From assembly GCA_030152275.1 (NCBI GenBank), contig JASLHF010000081.1, forward strand, positions 1-17,864: a stretch of 17,864 bases of DNA, given 5' to 3'. This document shows, one piece after another, positions 1-7,058 of the stretch. The notes under the pieces are model-generated. The model made no database searches. It was not told the DNA's origin and saw only the letters and a program-made list of their open reading frames with translations. The stretch comes from Acinetobacter sp. Lineage in GTDB: Bacteria; Pseudomonadota; Gammaproteobacteria; Pseudomonadales; Moraxellaceae. Made by a program: the position numbers and the translations under genes. The stretch's first letter is position 1. The number at the start of each line of letters is the position of its first letter.

Positions 1-917
1 CATGCATCTGTCGCTGCCGTATGTACAGTGGATGCTGGCCGGCAGCCCGCTGCTGTTTATCTATATTATTTACACCTCCATTTTGCGCGGTGTCGGCGAC
101 AGTAAAACACCGCTGATGACATCCTGCATGACCATCGGCACTGGCTTAATCATCACGCCAATTTTAATTGCCGGCAAATTCGGCTTTCCACAAATGGGCA
201 TTATCGCTCCAGCCATTGCCACTAATATCGGTTTTGCCATCGCGCTGGTGTTTTTATGGATTTATCTGAATAAAAAAGACCATCCGCTGCGGCCGGATTT
301 AGCGCTGCTGCAGCACATCCGCCATCAGCCGGAACTGAGTAAAATTATTTTGCGCCTCGGCATTCCAACGGGTATTCAAATGGTCACAACCTCCGTTGCC
401 GGACTGGTGATTGTGGGCTTAGTCAACCGCCACGGCGCTGTCCATTTCCATTGCCGCTTCAATTTTTGCCGCACAAGCCATTGGCGCCGGCAAGTCAGAA
501 CTTCTGAATAGAGTCAAAAAAACTGCTATCGGCATGAATATTGCCATTACCGGCACACTGGTCGCACTAGGCTATCTGTTTTCTAAATATTTAATGGCGC
601 TGTTTATCACTGACCCGCAAGTGGTAGCGCTAGGACAGCAGCTGCTGTTTATTGTGCTGTGGTCAATTCTGTTCTTTGGCGCCAGCGCCATCTTCGCCTC
701 GATCATGCGCGCCAGCGGGACTGTGACCGTGCCGATGATCATCAACATTATGGCGATTCTGTGTATTGAAGTGCCCTGTGCCTACTTGTTTAGTGAATGG
801 TGGGGACTGCAAGGCATTTGGTATGCATACGCGATGGCTTTTGTCAGCCTGTGCCTGCTGCAAGGCCTGTACTATCACTTTATTTGGAAGAAAAAAGCCG
901 TCAAAGCCTTGGTTTAA
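1..917 (+). pseudogene. MATE-family multidrug efflux transporter, 3' part, disrupted by an internal deletion/frame change
   Basis: This is the C-terminal two thirds of a MATE (multidrug and toxin extrusion) cation antiporter; the start lies before the window. The first frame is open from the window edge and reads helix-rich sequence including ILRGVGDSKTPL and RLGIPTGIQM, both typical of MATE proteins. At about 437-441 the MATE reading passes from this frame (...VGLVNRHG) to the +1 frame (ALSISIAASIFAAQAIGAGK...) and then runs to the stop at 915-917. The abandoned frame stops at 509-511. Intact relatives, as I remember the family, carry roughly 20 extra residues between the VNRYG-like and QFPALSI-like segments, so a deletion of some 60-odd bases not divisible by three seems likelier than a single-base slip. 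The product should be non-functional. A sequencing or assembly error is the alternative. Confidence 0.75.
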
Positions 918-938
918 AGTCGAACTTTTATTCAAACA

Positions 939-963
939 ATGCCGCTGTATATGCGGCGTTTTT
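939..963 (+). terminator. Rho-independent terminator after the MATE pseudogene
   Basis: GCCGC (941-945) pairs with GCGGC (953-957) around a 7-nt loop, followed by a GTTTTT run. It sits 24 nt after the MATE stop codon. Confidence 0.7.
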
Positions 964-1065
964 ATGCTGCGCTTGCTGGCAAGGCCTTATACACAATCAG
1001 CTTAACATTGGCATAAGCTCTGAATAATTTCTGCTGTAGGTATCTGCTCAAATGAGCGCTTTTAC

Positions 1066-1081
1066 TGTTGTTTTATCAACA
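1066..1081. promoter_or_regulatory. Inverted repeat, candidate activator site (UAS) for monooxygenase 1
   Basis: TGTTG-TTTTAT-CAACA is a perfect 5-bp inverted repeat. Its centre is 59.5 bp upstream of the -24 GG of the sigma-54 promoter at 1132. The same TGTTG-N6-CAACAC pattern precedes the other two sigma-54 promoters of the window, with identical spacing for the one at 2795. Binding by the SfnR-like activator encoded at 5693-6787 is inferred. The rest of 964-1131 shows no gene. Confidence 0.6.
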
Positions 1082-1131
1082 CGGATTTCAAGTTAATCCT
1101 CTAAGTGATTCATTCCTTAAGGATTTTTTAT

Positions 1132-1147
1132 TGGCATGCATCTTGTT
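1132..1147 (+). promoter_or_regulatory. Sigma-54 (-24/-12) promoter of monooxygenase 1
   Basis: TGGCATGCATCTTGTT matches the TGGCAYR-N4-TTGCW consensus with correct -24/-12 spacing; the only core mismatch is T for C in the -12 element. Transcription should start near 1158, about 30 nt before the start codon. Confidence 0.65.
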
Positions 1148-1188
1148 CTAAAGCAAGTATCCAATTACATCTAAAATAAGGAACGATG

Positions 1189-2550
1189 ATGGCAAAACGA
1201 CAAATTAAACTCGGCGCATTTATTCCCACAACCTCGCAGCATGTCGCAGGTTGGCGCCATCCTGAATCACGCCCACAGGATCATCTCAATATTGACTACG
1301 CCATTGAACTGGCGCAAACCGCAGAACGTGGTTTATTTGATGCTTACTTTTTAGCAGATGGTTTATCCGTCCGTTGGAGTTCGGCTGTCGAAGGTGAAAA
1401 AGGTCTGGGCGATAAAGGCGTGGGTTTTGAACCTGTCACCCTGTTTGCTGCACTCTCCACCGTGACCAAACATATTGGCTTCATTGCCACGGCATCCACG
1501 ACCTATGAAGATCCTTATATTTTGGCCCGCAAATTTGCCTCGCTGGATCATATTTCAAAAGGTCGAGCGGCGTGGAATGTGGTCACCACAGCCTCTGCAG
1601 ATACTGCAAAAAACTTTAATCTGCAGCAACATCCTGAACCGAAACAGCGTTATGAACGAGCGGATGAGTTTATTGAGCTGAGTCATAAACTTTGGGATTC
1701 ATGGGAGGATGACACCTTCCACTACAATAAAGAAACTGGACAATTTTTTGATGCACGTAAACAGCATCAACCTGAGCATCATGGCAAGTATTATCATGTT
1801 GAAGGTGCTTTAAATGTCTCTCGTCCACCGCAGGGCTATCCAGTGATTGTGCAAGCCGGTCAGTCAGAAGATGGCCGTGAACTTGCCGGCAAATATGCCG
1901 AAGTCATTTTTACTGCGCAGCAAAATTTGGCCGATGCCCAAGCCTTTTACCGTGACGTGAAAAACCGTGTTGTGAAATATGGCCGTCATGCCGATGACCT
2001 AAAAATCATGCCGGGAGTATCTATTTTTGTAGCCAAAACTGAGCAGGATGCACAAGAAAAATATGACTTTTTAAATAGCTTAATTCACCCTGAAGTCGGT
2101 CTCAGCTTATTGTCTGCTTTAGCTGGTGGTATTAATTTATCCAAGTTTGATTTAGATGCGCCCTTCCCTAAAATTGAAGATACCGACATTAATTTTTCTA
2201 GTCGTCAGCAAATGATGATTGATATTGCGCGTAAGCATAACTTTAGTATTCGCCAGTTGTATCAATATATCGCTTCAGCACGTGGGCATTGGACTTTAAT
2301 TGGTACACCTGAACAAGTGGTGGATCAATTACAAGAGTGGTTTGAAAATGAAGCAGCTGATGGTTTTAATGTTTTACCGCCAACCACACCGGCTGGATTA
2401 AACGATTTCGTAGATCTGATCGTGCCGGAATTACAACGTCGCGGTTTATTCCGTACCGCTTATGAAGGCTCAACTTTACGTGAAAATTTAGGGCTAAAAC
2501 GACCTGAAAATCAGTATGTGTTGAAAAATCAACAATCACAAGCCTCGTAA
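1189..2550 (+). CDS. NtaA/SnaA/DszA-family FMN-dependent monooxygenase (copy 1)
   Basis: The 453-residue product belongs to the bacterial-luciferase-like flavin monooxygenases of the NtaA/SnaA/DszA group, whose usual length is about 440-460. These use FMNH2 from a separate reductase and oxygen to attack C-S, C-N or similar bonds. Family hallmarks include the N-terminal RQIKLGAF and HVAGWRHP, AERGLFDAYFLAD near residue 50, HIGFIATASTTYEDPYILARKFASLDH, GRAAWNVVTT, YPVIVQAGQSEDGRELA and the C-terminal ARGHWTLIGTPEQ. ATG codons occur at 1186 and 1189. I choose 1189 because AAGGAA (1178-1183) is then spaced properly and the N-terminus matches the second copy. Neighbouring sulfur-uptake genes and a sigma-54 promoter suggest an organosulfur substrate (alkyl sulfide, sulfone or thiophene type), but the substrate cannot be read from sequence. 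No flavin reductase is present in the window. Confidence 0.93.
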   Translation: MAKRQIKLGAFIPTTSQHVAGWRHPESRPQDHLNIDYAIELAQTAERGLFDAYFLADGLSVRWSSAVEGEKGLGDKGVGFEPVTLFAALSTVTKHIGFIATASTTYEDPYILARKFASLDHISKGRAAWNVVTTASADTAKNFNLQQHPEPKQRYERADEFIELSHKLWDSWEDDTFHYNKETGQFFDARKQHQPEHHGKYYHVEGALNVSRPPQGYPVIVQAGQSEDGRELAGKYAEVIFTAQQNLADAQAFYRDVKNRVVKYGRHADDLKIMPGVSIFVAKTEQDAQEKYDFLNSLIHPEVGLSLLSALAGGINLSKFDLDAPFPKIEDTDINFSSRQQMMIDIARKHNFSIRQLYQYIASARGHWTLIGTPEQVVDQLQEWFENEAADGFNVLPPTTPAGLNDFVDLIVPELQRRGLFRTAYEGSTLRENLGLKRPENQYVLKNQQSQAS

Positions 2551-2587
2551 TCCATGCGAGCTGATTTCAGTTCAGCTTATATTTGCT

Positions 2588-2613
2588 AAATGCCTCATTT
2601 GAGGCATTTTTTT
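2588..2613 (+). terminator. Rho-independent terminator after monooxygenase 1
   Basis: AAATGCCTCA (2588-2597) and TGAGGCATTT (2600-2609) form a perfect inverted repeat running into a T7 tract. The two monooxygenase genes are therefore probably separate transcription units. Confidence 0.9.
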
Positions 2614-2728
2614 ATGATTACTCTTCAAGAATGCCTACAATCCCATACATTTTTTATGTGTTTAAATATAAACAGATAAGTACTGCAATATTTTTGATGA
2701 ACTCTCTGCAACATTCAAAATTATCTAT

Positions 2729-2744
2729 TGTTGAAATCTCAACA
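2729..2744. promoter_or_regulatory. Inverted repeat, candidate activator site (UAS) for monooxygenase 2
   Basis: TGTTG-AAATCT-CAACA, followed by CTT, is nearly identical over 19 bp to the site at 15642. Its centre is 59.5 bp from the -24 GG of the promoter at 2795, exactly as for the site at 1066. The surrounding 2614-2848 is AT-rich with no gene. Confidence 0.65.
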
Positions 2745-2794
2745 CTTCAATTTTAATAAAATTATAAGATACTGTTTTTATTTAATTATTTTGT

Positions 2795-2810
2795 TGGCAC
2801 AGCATTTGTA
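2795..2810 (+). promoter_or_regulatory. Sigma-54 (-24/-12) promoter of monooxygenase 2
   Basis: TGGCACAGCATTTGTA has a perfect -24 TGGCAC and a -12 TTGT (consensus TTGC) at the right spacing. The predicted transcription start is near 2821, 28 nt before the ATG. Confidence 0.7.
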
Positions 2811-2848
2811 ATAGTTCTATGGATTAAAACATATACATAGGTTAATTC

Positions 2849-4216
2849 ATGTCAAAACGTCAAATTCGCTTGGGAGCTTTCGTACCGGGAACTTCACAAC
2901 ATGTTGCCGGATGGCGCCATCCAGCAGCACGCCCACAAGATAGCCATAATTTAAAATACTTTACCGAGTTGGCTAAAACCGCTGAACGCGGTTTATTTGA
3001 TGCCTATTTTCTTGCTGATGTTCCGGTCACCGTTGACCCAGACACCACGCCTGATTTAGGACTCAATGGTACGTTTTCAGCAGGCTTGGAGCCCGTATCC
3101 TTATTTTCAGCACTTGCCGCAGTAACTGAGCATATTGGCTTTATTGCAACGGCTTCGACCACCTATGAAGCACCTTATAACCTTGCGCGTAAATTTGCTT
3201 CTTTAGACCATTTATCCGAAGGTCGTGCTGCATGGAATGTGGTCACCACTTCAGGCAGTGTGGTCGCAAAAAACTATGGCATCAATGACGCATTACTGCC
3301 TAAAGAACGCTATGAACGTGCAGATGAATTTATTGAGGTGACTCAAAAGCTTTGGGATTCATGGGAGGATGATGCCTTTGAATACAATAAGCAGACGGGA
3401 CAATTCTTCACAGGCGAAAAATTGCATCCGCCACGTTTTAAGGGTAAGCATATTTCTGTACATGGTGCTTTAAATATTGCCCGTCCACCACAAGGCTATC
3501 CTGTCATTGTACAAGCGGGTCAATCACATGACGGTCGGGAGTTGGCTGCAAAATATGCTGAAGTCATCTTCACCGCACAACAAAAAATTGAAGATGCGCA
3601 AGACTTTTACCGTGATGTGAAATCACGCTTAGCTAAATTTGGCCGCCATCCAGATGATTTAAAAATTATGCCCGGCGTATCGGTTTTTGTAGGCAATACC
3701 GAAGCTGAAGCGCTGGCAAAATATGACGAGCTGAACAGTTATATTCATCCAACCTTGGGACTCACTCTATTAAAACAACTGGGCGGCTTTACTGAAGATT
3801 TATCCCAATTTGATTTGGATCAGCCCTTACCTGAGCATATTGGTCAAATGGAAAATGGCGCCAGTCGCCAGCAACTCATCTTAGACATTGCACGTGAAAA
3901 CAACTTTAGTATTCGTCAACTCTATCAATGGGTGGCAAGTGCGCGTGGTCATTGGACACTCATTGGTACACCTGAACAAATTGTCGATCAACTGCAAGCT
4001 TGGTTTGAAAATGAAGCGGCGGATGGCTTTAATATTCTACCGCCAACCACACCTGCGAGCTTAGATGACTTTGTCGATTTGGTAGTGCCAGAACTACAAC
4101 GTCGCGGTCTGTTCCGTACAGCCTACGAAGGGAAAACCTTACGTGAAAATCTCGGATTAAAACGCCCTGAAAACCAATATATTTTAGAAAAACGTCATAC
4201 CTCACAAGCATCCTAA
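2849..4216 (+). CDS. NtaA/SnaA/DszA-family FMN-dependent monooxygenase (copy 2)
   Basis: The 455-residue paralogue of the preceding gene is collinear with it over its whole length. It shares AERGLFDAYFLAD, IGFIATASTTYE, GRAAWNVVTTS, YPVIVQAGQSHDGREL, SIRQLYQW and the nearly identical tail ELQRRGLFRTAYEG. The two copies differ most just after LAD (about residues 58-78), around residues 130-145, and at about residues 290-330. In luciferase-like monooxygenases such variable loops often shape the substrate pocket, so different or overlapping organosulfur substrates are plausible (inference). It needs an external FMN reductase. It has its own sigma-54 promoter and is closed by a terminator. The ribosome-binding site (AGG at 2839-2841) is weak. 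The pair probably arose by tandem duplication. Confidence 0.93.
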   Translation: MSKRQIRLGAFVPGTSQHVAGWRHPAARPQDSHNLKYFTELAKTAERGLFDAYFLADVPVTVDPDTTPDLGLNGTFSAGLEPVSLFSALAAVTEHIGFIATASTTYEAPYNLARKFASLDHLSEGRAAWNVVTTSGSVVAKNYGINDALLPKERYERADEFIEVTQKLWDSWEDDAFEYNKQTGQFFTGEKLHPPRFKGKHISVHGALNIARPPQGYPVIVQAGQSHDGRELAAKYAEVIFTAQQKIEDAQDFYRDVKSRLAKFGRHPDDLKIMPGVSVFVGNTEAEALAKYDELNSYIHPTLGLTLLKQLGGFTEDLSQFDLDQPLPEHIGQMENGASRQQLILDIARENNFSIRQLYQWVASARGHWTLIGTPEQIVDQLQAWFENEAADGFNILPPTTPASLDDFVDLVVPELQRRGLFRTAYEGKTLRENLGLKRPENQYILEKRHTSQAS

Positions 4217-4238
4217 TTACCTGCAATGACGACACAAG

Positions 4239-4262
4239 ATGCCCCAAATGGGGCATTTTTTA
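4239..4262 (+). terminator. Rho-independent terminator after monooxygenase 2
   Basis: ATGCCCC (4239-4245) and GGGGCAT (4250-4256) form a 7-bp stem with an AAAT loop, followed by a T-rich tail. Confidence 0.9.
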
Positions 4263-4335
4263 TGCTGAATGATTTGGGATACGTATTAGGGATTCATTTG
4301 AAAAGGCATTTAATCTAGCAGCTTTCACCAGCTGC

Positions 4336-4358
4336 AAAAAAGCCCTGCAATCAGGGCT
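4336..4358 (-). terminator. Rho-independent terminator of the molbindin-ATPase operon
   Basis: Reading the minus strand, AGCCCTG-ATTG-CAGGGCT forms a 7-bp stem followed by six T. It lies about 20 nt after the ATPase stop codon. Confidence 0.9.
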
Positions 4359-4378
4359 AAATATGTGTGTGTTTTAAG

Positions 4379-5203
4379 TTACCAAGCAAATTTGTAATCT
4401 GCGAAACTCGGAGATAAGGGCTGAATTAGTTGGTCTTTCACTGGATCACTAAAATCGGTCAAAATGTCATTTTTAATGTTGGTTAAGCGTATATCTTCAC
4501 GTTTACGCGGATGCGGCAACTGAATATCGACGATCCGCTTAATTCGCCCTGGATGCGGCTGCATCACCACCACGCGATCACCTAAAAATACCGCCTCTTC
4601 AACATCATGGGTGACGATAATCATGGTGATTTTTTCACTTTGCCAAATCCGCTGTAACTCATCTTGCAGATTTTGACGCGTCAAAGCATCGAGAGCACCG
4701 AAAGGTTCGTCCAGTAATAAAATCTGTGGTCGATTCACCAAACTGCGTGCAATCGCAACACGCTGATTCATCCCGCCTGACAGCTGCGAAGGATAAGCAT
4801 CTTTAAACTTGGTGAGTTTCACCAGTTCGAGATGTTCATCAATTAATTGATCTTCTTCCGCACGGCTAAACTGGCTTTTGTGCAGTGCAATACGCACATT
4901 TTCACGTACCGTTAACCACGGAAACAGTCGATGGTCTTGAAACACGATACCGCGTTCGAGACTGGTTCCCTGAATCGCTTCTCCATCGACTAAAATTTGG
5001 CCCTGAAACTGACGCTCCAAACCCACCAATAAACGCAATAATGTTGATTTACCACAGCCGCTGCTGCCCACAATACTAATAAATTCACCCGGCTTAATCT
5101 CTAGATTAATATCTTCAAGTACCGTCAAATCTTCATTTTTTTGTGTGGGATAATGTTTATTCAGCTGCTGAATAGAAACCGAACCGGCTTGTTCTACGCT
5201 CAT
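4379..5203 (-). CDS. ABC transporter ATP-binding protein, SsuB/TauB type, without an adjacent permease
   Basis: This 274-residue nucleotide-binding subunit would power uptake of sulfonates or related organosulfur anions from the cytoplasmic face of an inner-membrane importer. All ABC ATPase motifs are present: Walker A GSSGCGKST (46-54), Q-loop Gln89, signature LSGGM (141-145), Walker B LLLDEP (162-167) and switch His199. It follows the molbindin-like gene in the same direction with a 43-nt gap, and a terminator comes directly after it, so it lacks its own permease and binding protein. In the nearby 8-kb operon a permease pair plus a binding protein (9793-11435, 12697-13752) has no dedicated ATPase, so this protein may serve them. 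That is an inference from the parts list. The close SsuB/TauB/NrtD likeness leaves nitrate or taurine as formal alternatives. Confidence 0.9.
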   Translation of the reverse strand: MSVEQAGSVSIQQLNKHYPTQKNEDLTVLEDINLEIKPGEFISIVGSSGCGKSTLLRLLVGLERQFQGQILVDGEAIQGTSLERGIVFQDHRLFPWLTVRENVRIALHKSQFSRAEEDQLIDEHLELVKLTKFKDAYPSQLSGGMNQRVAIARSLVNRPQILLLDEPFGALDALTRQNLQDELQRIWQSEKITMIIVTHDVEEAVFLGDRVVVMQPHPGRIKRIVDIQLPHPRKREDIRLTNIKNDILTDFSDPVKDQLIQPLSPSFADYKFAW

Positions 5204-5246
5204 ATCATTATTCTCAATTCATTTTTGAATAGGCTGCTGACTCAGC

Positions 5247-5462
5247 TTAAAGTTTAGCCAGCGACACTTCCGTGGATTTAATTAATACCACCACTTCTGA
5301 ACCCACTTTTAAATCCAGATCTTTGACTGATCGTGTGGTAATCACGGAGGTAAAAAAACCTGCCTTGGTTTCTACATCTATTTCAGAAACCACTGGACCT
5401 TCTACGATTTCATTAATCACGCCTTTAAATTGGTTACGCACATTTACTGAAGTAATCGCCAT
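5247..5462 (-). CDS. TOBE/molbindin-domain small protein (SsuF-like)
   Basis: The 71-residue protein consists of a single TOBE/Mop domain: SVNVRNQFKGVINEIVEGPVV, then ITTRSVKDLDLKVGSEV and VLIKSTEVSLAKL. This is the size and pattern of clostridial molbindins, small cytoplasmic proteins that bind molybdate-like oxyanions. In Pseudomonas putida a protein of this kind, SsuF, is encoded with the sulfonate transporter and desulfonation genes, and the same association appears here with an SsuB-like ATPase downstream. Its exact role in organosulfur use is unsettled; sensing or storing an oxyanion is conceivable. I found no sigma-54 promoter in front of it, so its control may differ from the rest of the cluster. 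Confidence 0.85.
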   Translation of the reverse strand: MAITSVNVRNQFKGVINEIVEGPVVSEIDVETKAGFFTSVITTRSVKDLDLKVGSEVVVLIKSTEVSLAKL

Positions 5463-5553
5463 TTTAATTATGCCTTCTGTTATTTAGAGGTCTTTAATAT
5501 AGAACACTTCAATCACTTACTATATCTCGATTTATCCTTTAGTTATCCCGATT

Positions 5554-5580
5554 TTATTTATCTTAAAAACAGATAAATAA
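5554..5580. repeat. 10-bp perfect inverted repeat in the molbindin/activator divergent region, with a third arm copy nearby
   Basis: TTATTTATCT (5554-5563) and AGATAAATAA (5571-5580) are perfect inverted repeats with a 7-nt spacer. A further TTATTTATCT lies at 5628-5637. The location between divergent promoters suggests an operator, but the motif does not resemble the TGTTG-N6-CAACA sites and its regulator is unknown. AT-richness makes chance more likely than for a GC-containing motif. Confidence 0.45.
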
Positions 5581-5607
5581 TCCCAAGTGGAATTTATGCT
5601 GGAAACT

Positions 5608-5621
5608 GATATTTAAATATC
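5608..5621. repeat. 14-bp perfect palindrome in the divergent regulatory region
   Basis: GATATTTAAATATC is self-complementary without a spacer. It lies about 70 bp before the activator gene and about 145 bp before the molbindin gene. It may be a regulator site; no known motif is assigned. Confidence 0.35.
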
Positions 5622-5692
5622 GATTTATTATTTATCTTTTATTTTTAAATCTTTCATCATGATCAACATTTTCAACAACTATAAGAATCTAC

Positions 5693-6787
5693 ATGTCTAT
5701 TCTGACCCACCCTTCAGTGCCCTCTGCACTCAAGCATAAACGGGCGACAGCAACAGTTTTTGCAGATCCTTTATCGCAAGCGCTGTTATCGCGAATTGAA
5801 CAAATTGCCCCAAGTGATGCCAATGCTTTAATCATTGGTGATACAGGTACGGGAAAAGAATTGGTCGCACGGCAAATCCATCAATTGAGCCATCGCGCCA
5901 AAGGGCCTTTCATTGCCGTGAACTGTGGCGCCTTTACCGAATCATTGGCTGAAAGTGAATTATTCGGCCATGAAAAAGGGGCTTTTACCGGTGCCATCCA
6001 TAGCCGTGTCGGCTGGTTTGAAGCCGCGCACAATGGCACGCTGTTTTTAGATGAAATTGGTGATTTATCGTTGTCTATGCAGGTTAAATTGCTGCGCGTT
6101 TTGCAAGAACGTGAGATCGTGCGTGTCGGTTCACTCAAACCGATTCCGATCAATGTCCGAATTATCGCAGCGACCAATGTAGATTTAGAGCATGCCGTAC
6201 AGGACGGACGTTTCAGGGAAGATTTATTCTACCGTCTGCATGTTGCTTTGCTGCGGATTCCGCGTTTAGCAGAACGCCGCGCTGACATCCTGCCCTTGGT
6301 CAAACACTTCATCCAAGTCTATCAAACCAACCCGCATGATACGCCATTGCGTCTGAGTCAATTGGCACTCAAAAAGCTTAGTTTACACAATTGGCCGGGC
6401 AATATCCGTGAGTTGGAAAATACCATTCAGCATGCAATTTTGGTCAGCCAAAATGGGGTGATTGAACCTGAAGATATTAGTTTTTCCAGCATTCAAAGTG
6501 CATCAAACGCATCACGGCTAGAACCGTTTAATCTGCATAACGCCACTTCAGCACTGAGCAATATTCAAAATATTCAGGATGCAGGGCAGCTGTTAGAACA
6601 GACCTTTTTACAGATTTTTCAAGCCGCCGATCAGCTCAAGCAAGACAATATTAATGAACTCATTGAGGAAAAATTTATCCGCAGTGCCTATCAACACTGC
6701 CAATACAATCAGGTGCATACTGCTCGTTTGCTTGGCGTGACCCGTAATGTGATACGCACCCGTTTAATTAAATATGGCTTATTATAA
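5693..6787 (+). CDS. sfnR: Sigma-54-dependent transcriptional activator without a sensor domain (SfnR-like)
   Basis: This 364-residue bacterial enhancer-binding protein remodels sigma-54 RNA polymerase from upstream sites. The AAA+ domain starts almost at once (about residue 25) and contains Walker A GDTGTGKE (49-56), the sigma-54-contacting loop GAFTGA (96-101), Walker B TLFLDEIG (116-123) and the arginine-finger segment REDLFYRL (175-182). A Fis-type helix-turn-helix ends the protein (about 340-362, AARLLGVTRNVIRTRLIKYG-like). There is no N-terminal receiver, GAF or PAS domain, as in PspF and in SfnR, the activator of dimethyl sulfone use in Pseudomonas putida. Activity must therefore be set by its own expression level or by a partner protein. 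Three sigma-54 promoters with a shared inverted repeat lie in this window, and they are its obvious targets. The gene diverges from the molbindin gene. Confidence 0.9.
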   Translation: MSILTHPSVPSALKHKRATATVFADPLSQALLSRIEQIAPSDANALIIGDTGTGKELVARQIHQLSHRAKGPFIAVNCGAFTESLAESELFGHEKGAFTGAIHSRVGWFEAAHNGTLFLDEIGDLSLSMQVKLLRVLQEREIVRVGSLKPIPINVRIIAATNVDLEHAVQDGRFREDLFYRLHVALLRIPRLAERRADILPLVKHFIQVYQTNPHDTPLRLSQLALKKLSLHNWPGNIRELENTIQHAILVSQNGVIEPEDISFSSIQSASNASRLEPFNLHNATSALSNIQNIQDAGQLLEQTFLQIFQAADQLKQDNINELIEEKFIRSAYQHCQYNQVHTARLLGVTRNVIRTRLIKYGLL

Positions 6788-6802
6788 ATAGGCCATATTT
6801 AA
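6768..6802 (+). other. 11-bp perfect hairpin spanning the stop codon of the sigma-54 activator
   Basis: TTAAATATGGC (6768-6778) and GCCATATTTAA (6792-6802) are perfectly complementary with a 13-nt loop that contains the stop codon. No T tract follows, so mRNA 3'-end protection is more likely than classical termination. Confidence 0.55.
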
Positions 6803-6879
6803 CTCAAAGATAATAATCAAAAAGACAACCATTATTAACAATCAAAAATAAGCATTGGACAGCATTATTACTAATTAAA

Positions 6880-6917
6880 ACCCCTTCTCCCTCTGGGAGG
6901 AGATTAGGATGAGGGTA
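6880..6917. repeat. REP-like intergenic element
   Basis: A CCCCTTCTCCCTCTGGGAGG stretch is followed by AGATTAGGATGAGGGT, resembling the dispersed CTCTCCC...GGGAG...GGGTGAGGG elements found between genes of many proteobacteria. It contains the hairpin CTCCC/GGGAG and stands out from its very AT-rich surroundings. Apart from this and the flanking hairpins, 6803-7002 shows nothing recognisable. Confidence 0.5.
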
Positions 6918-7002
6918 ATTTAAATTAAAAAATTTATAACTCATTTTAATTGGATTAAATATTATTTATGACAATGTTTAAAATTAAATGAATTTAAGAT
7001 AT

Positions 7003-7033
7003 AAAAAAACCTCGATAAATATCGAGGTTTTTT
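7003..7033. terminator. Bidirectional rho-independent terminator between the activator and the 8-kb operon
   Basis: AAAAAACCTCGAT (7004-7016) and ATCGAGGTTTTTT (7021-7033) are perfect complements around an AAAT loop. A-rich and T-rich arms let it end transcription from both sides: the activator on the plus strand and the long operon on the minus strand. Confidence 0.92.
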
Positions 7034-7058
7034 ATTTAAATAATCAACTTTATTTGAT

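Noticed and set aside
663..935. 90-residue minus-strand open frame over the MATE pseudogene
   Set aside because: It is antisense to MATE coding sequence with low-complexity His/Gly content and no family resemblance.
1008..1024. TGGCATAAGCTCTGAAT, a possible second sigma-54 site before monooxygenase 1
   Set aside because: The -24 part fits but no TTGC/TTGT occurs at the required distance, and it lies upstream of the candidate activator site.
2559..2577. AGCTGA/TCAGCT hairpin just after monooxygenase 1
   Set aside because: It is short and without a T tract; the strong terminator at 2588-2613 explains the 3' end.
5463..5692. Search for a sigma-54 promoter for the molbindin or activator genes
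   Set aside because: No TGGCAY-N5-TTGC-like sequence with correct spacing was found on either strand of this interval.
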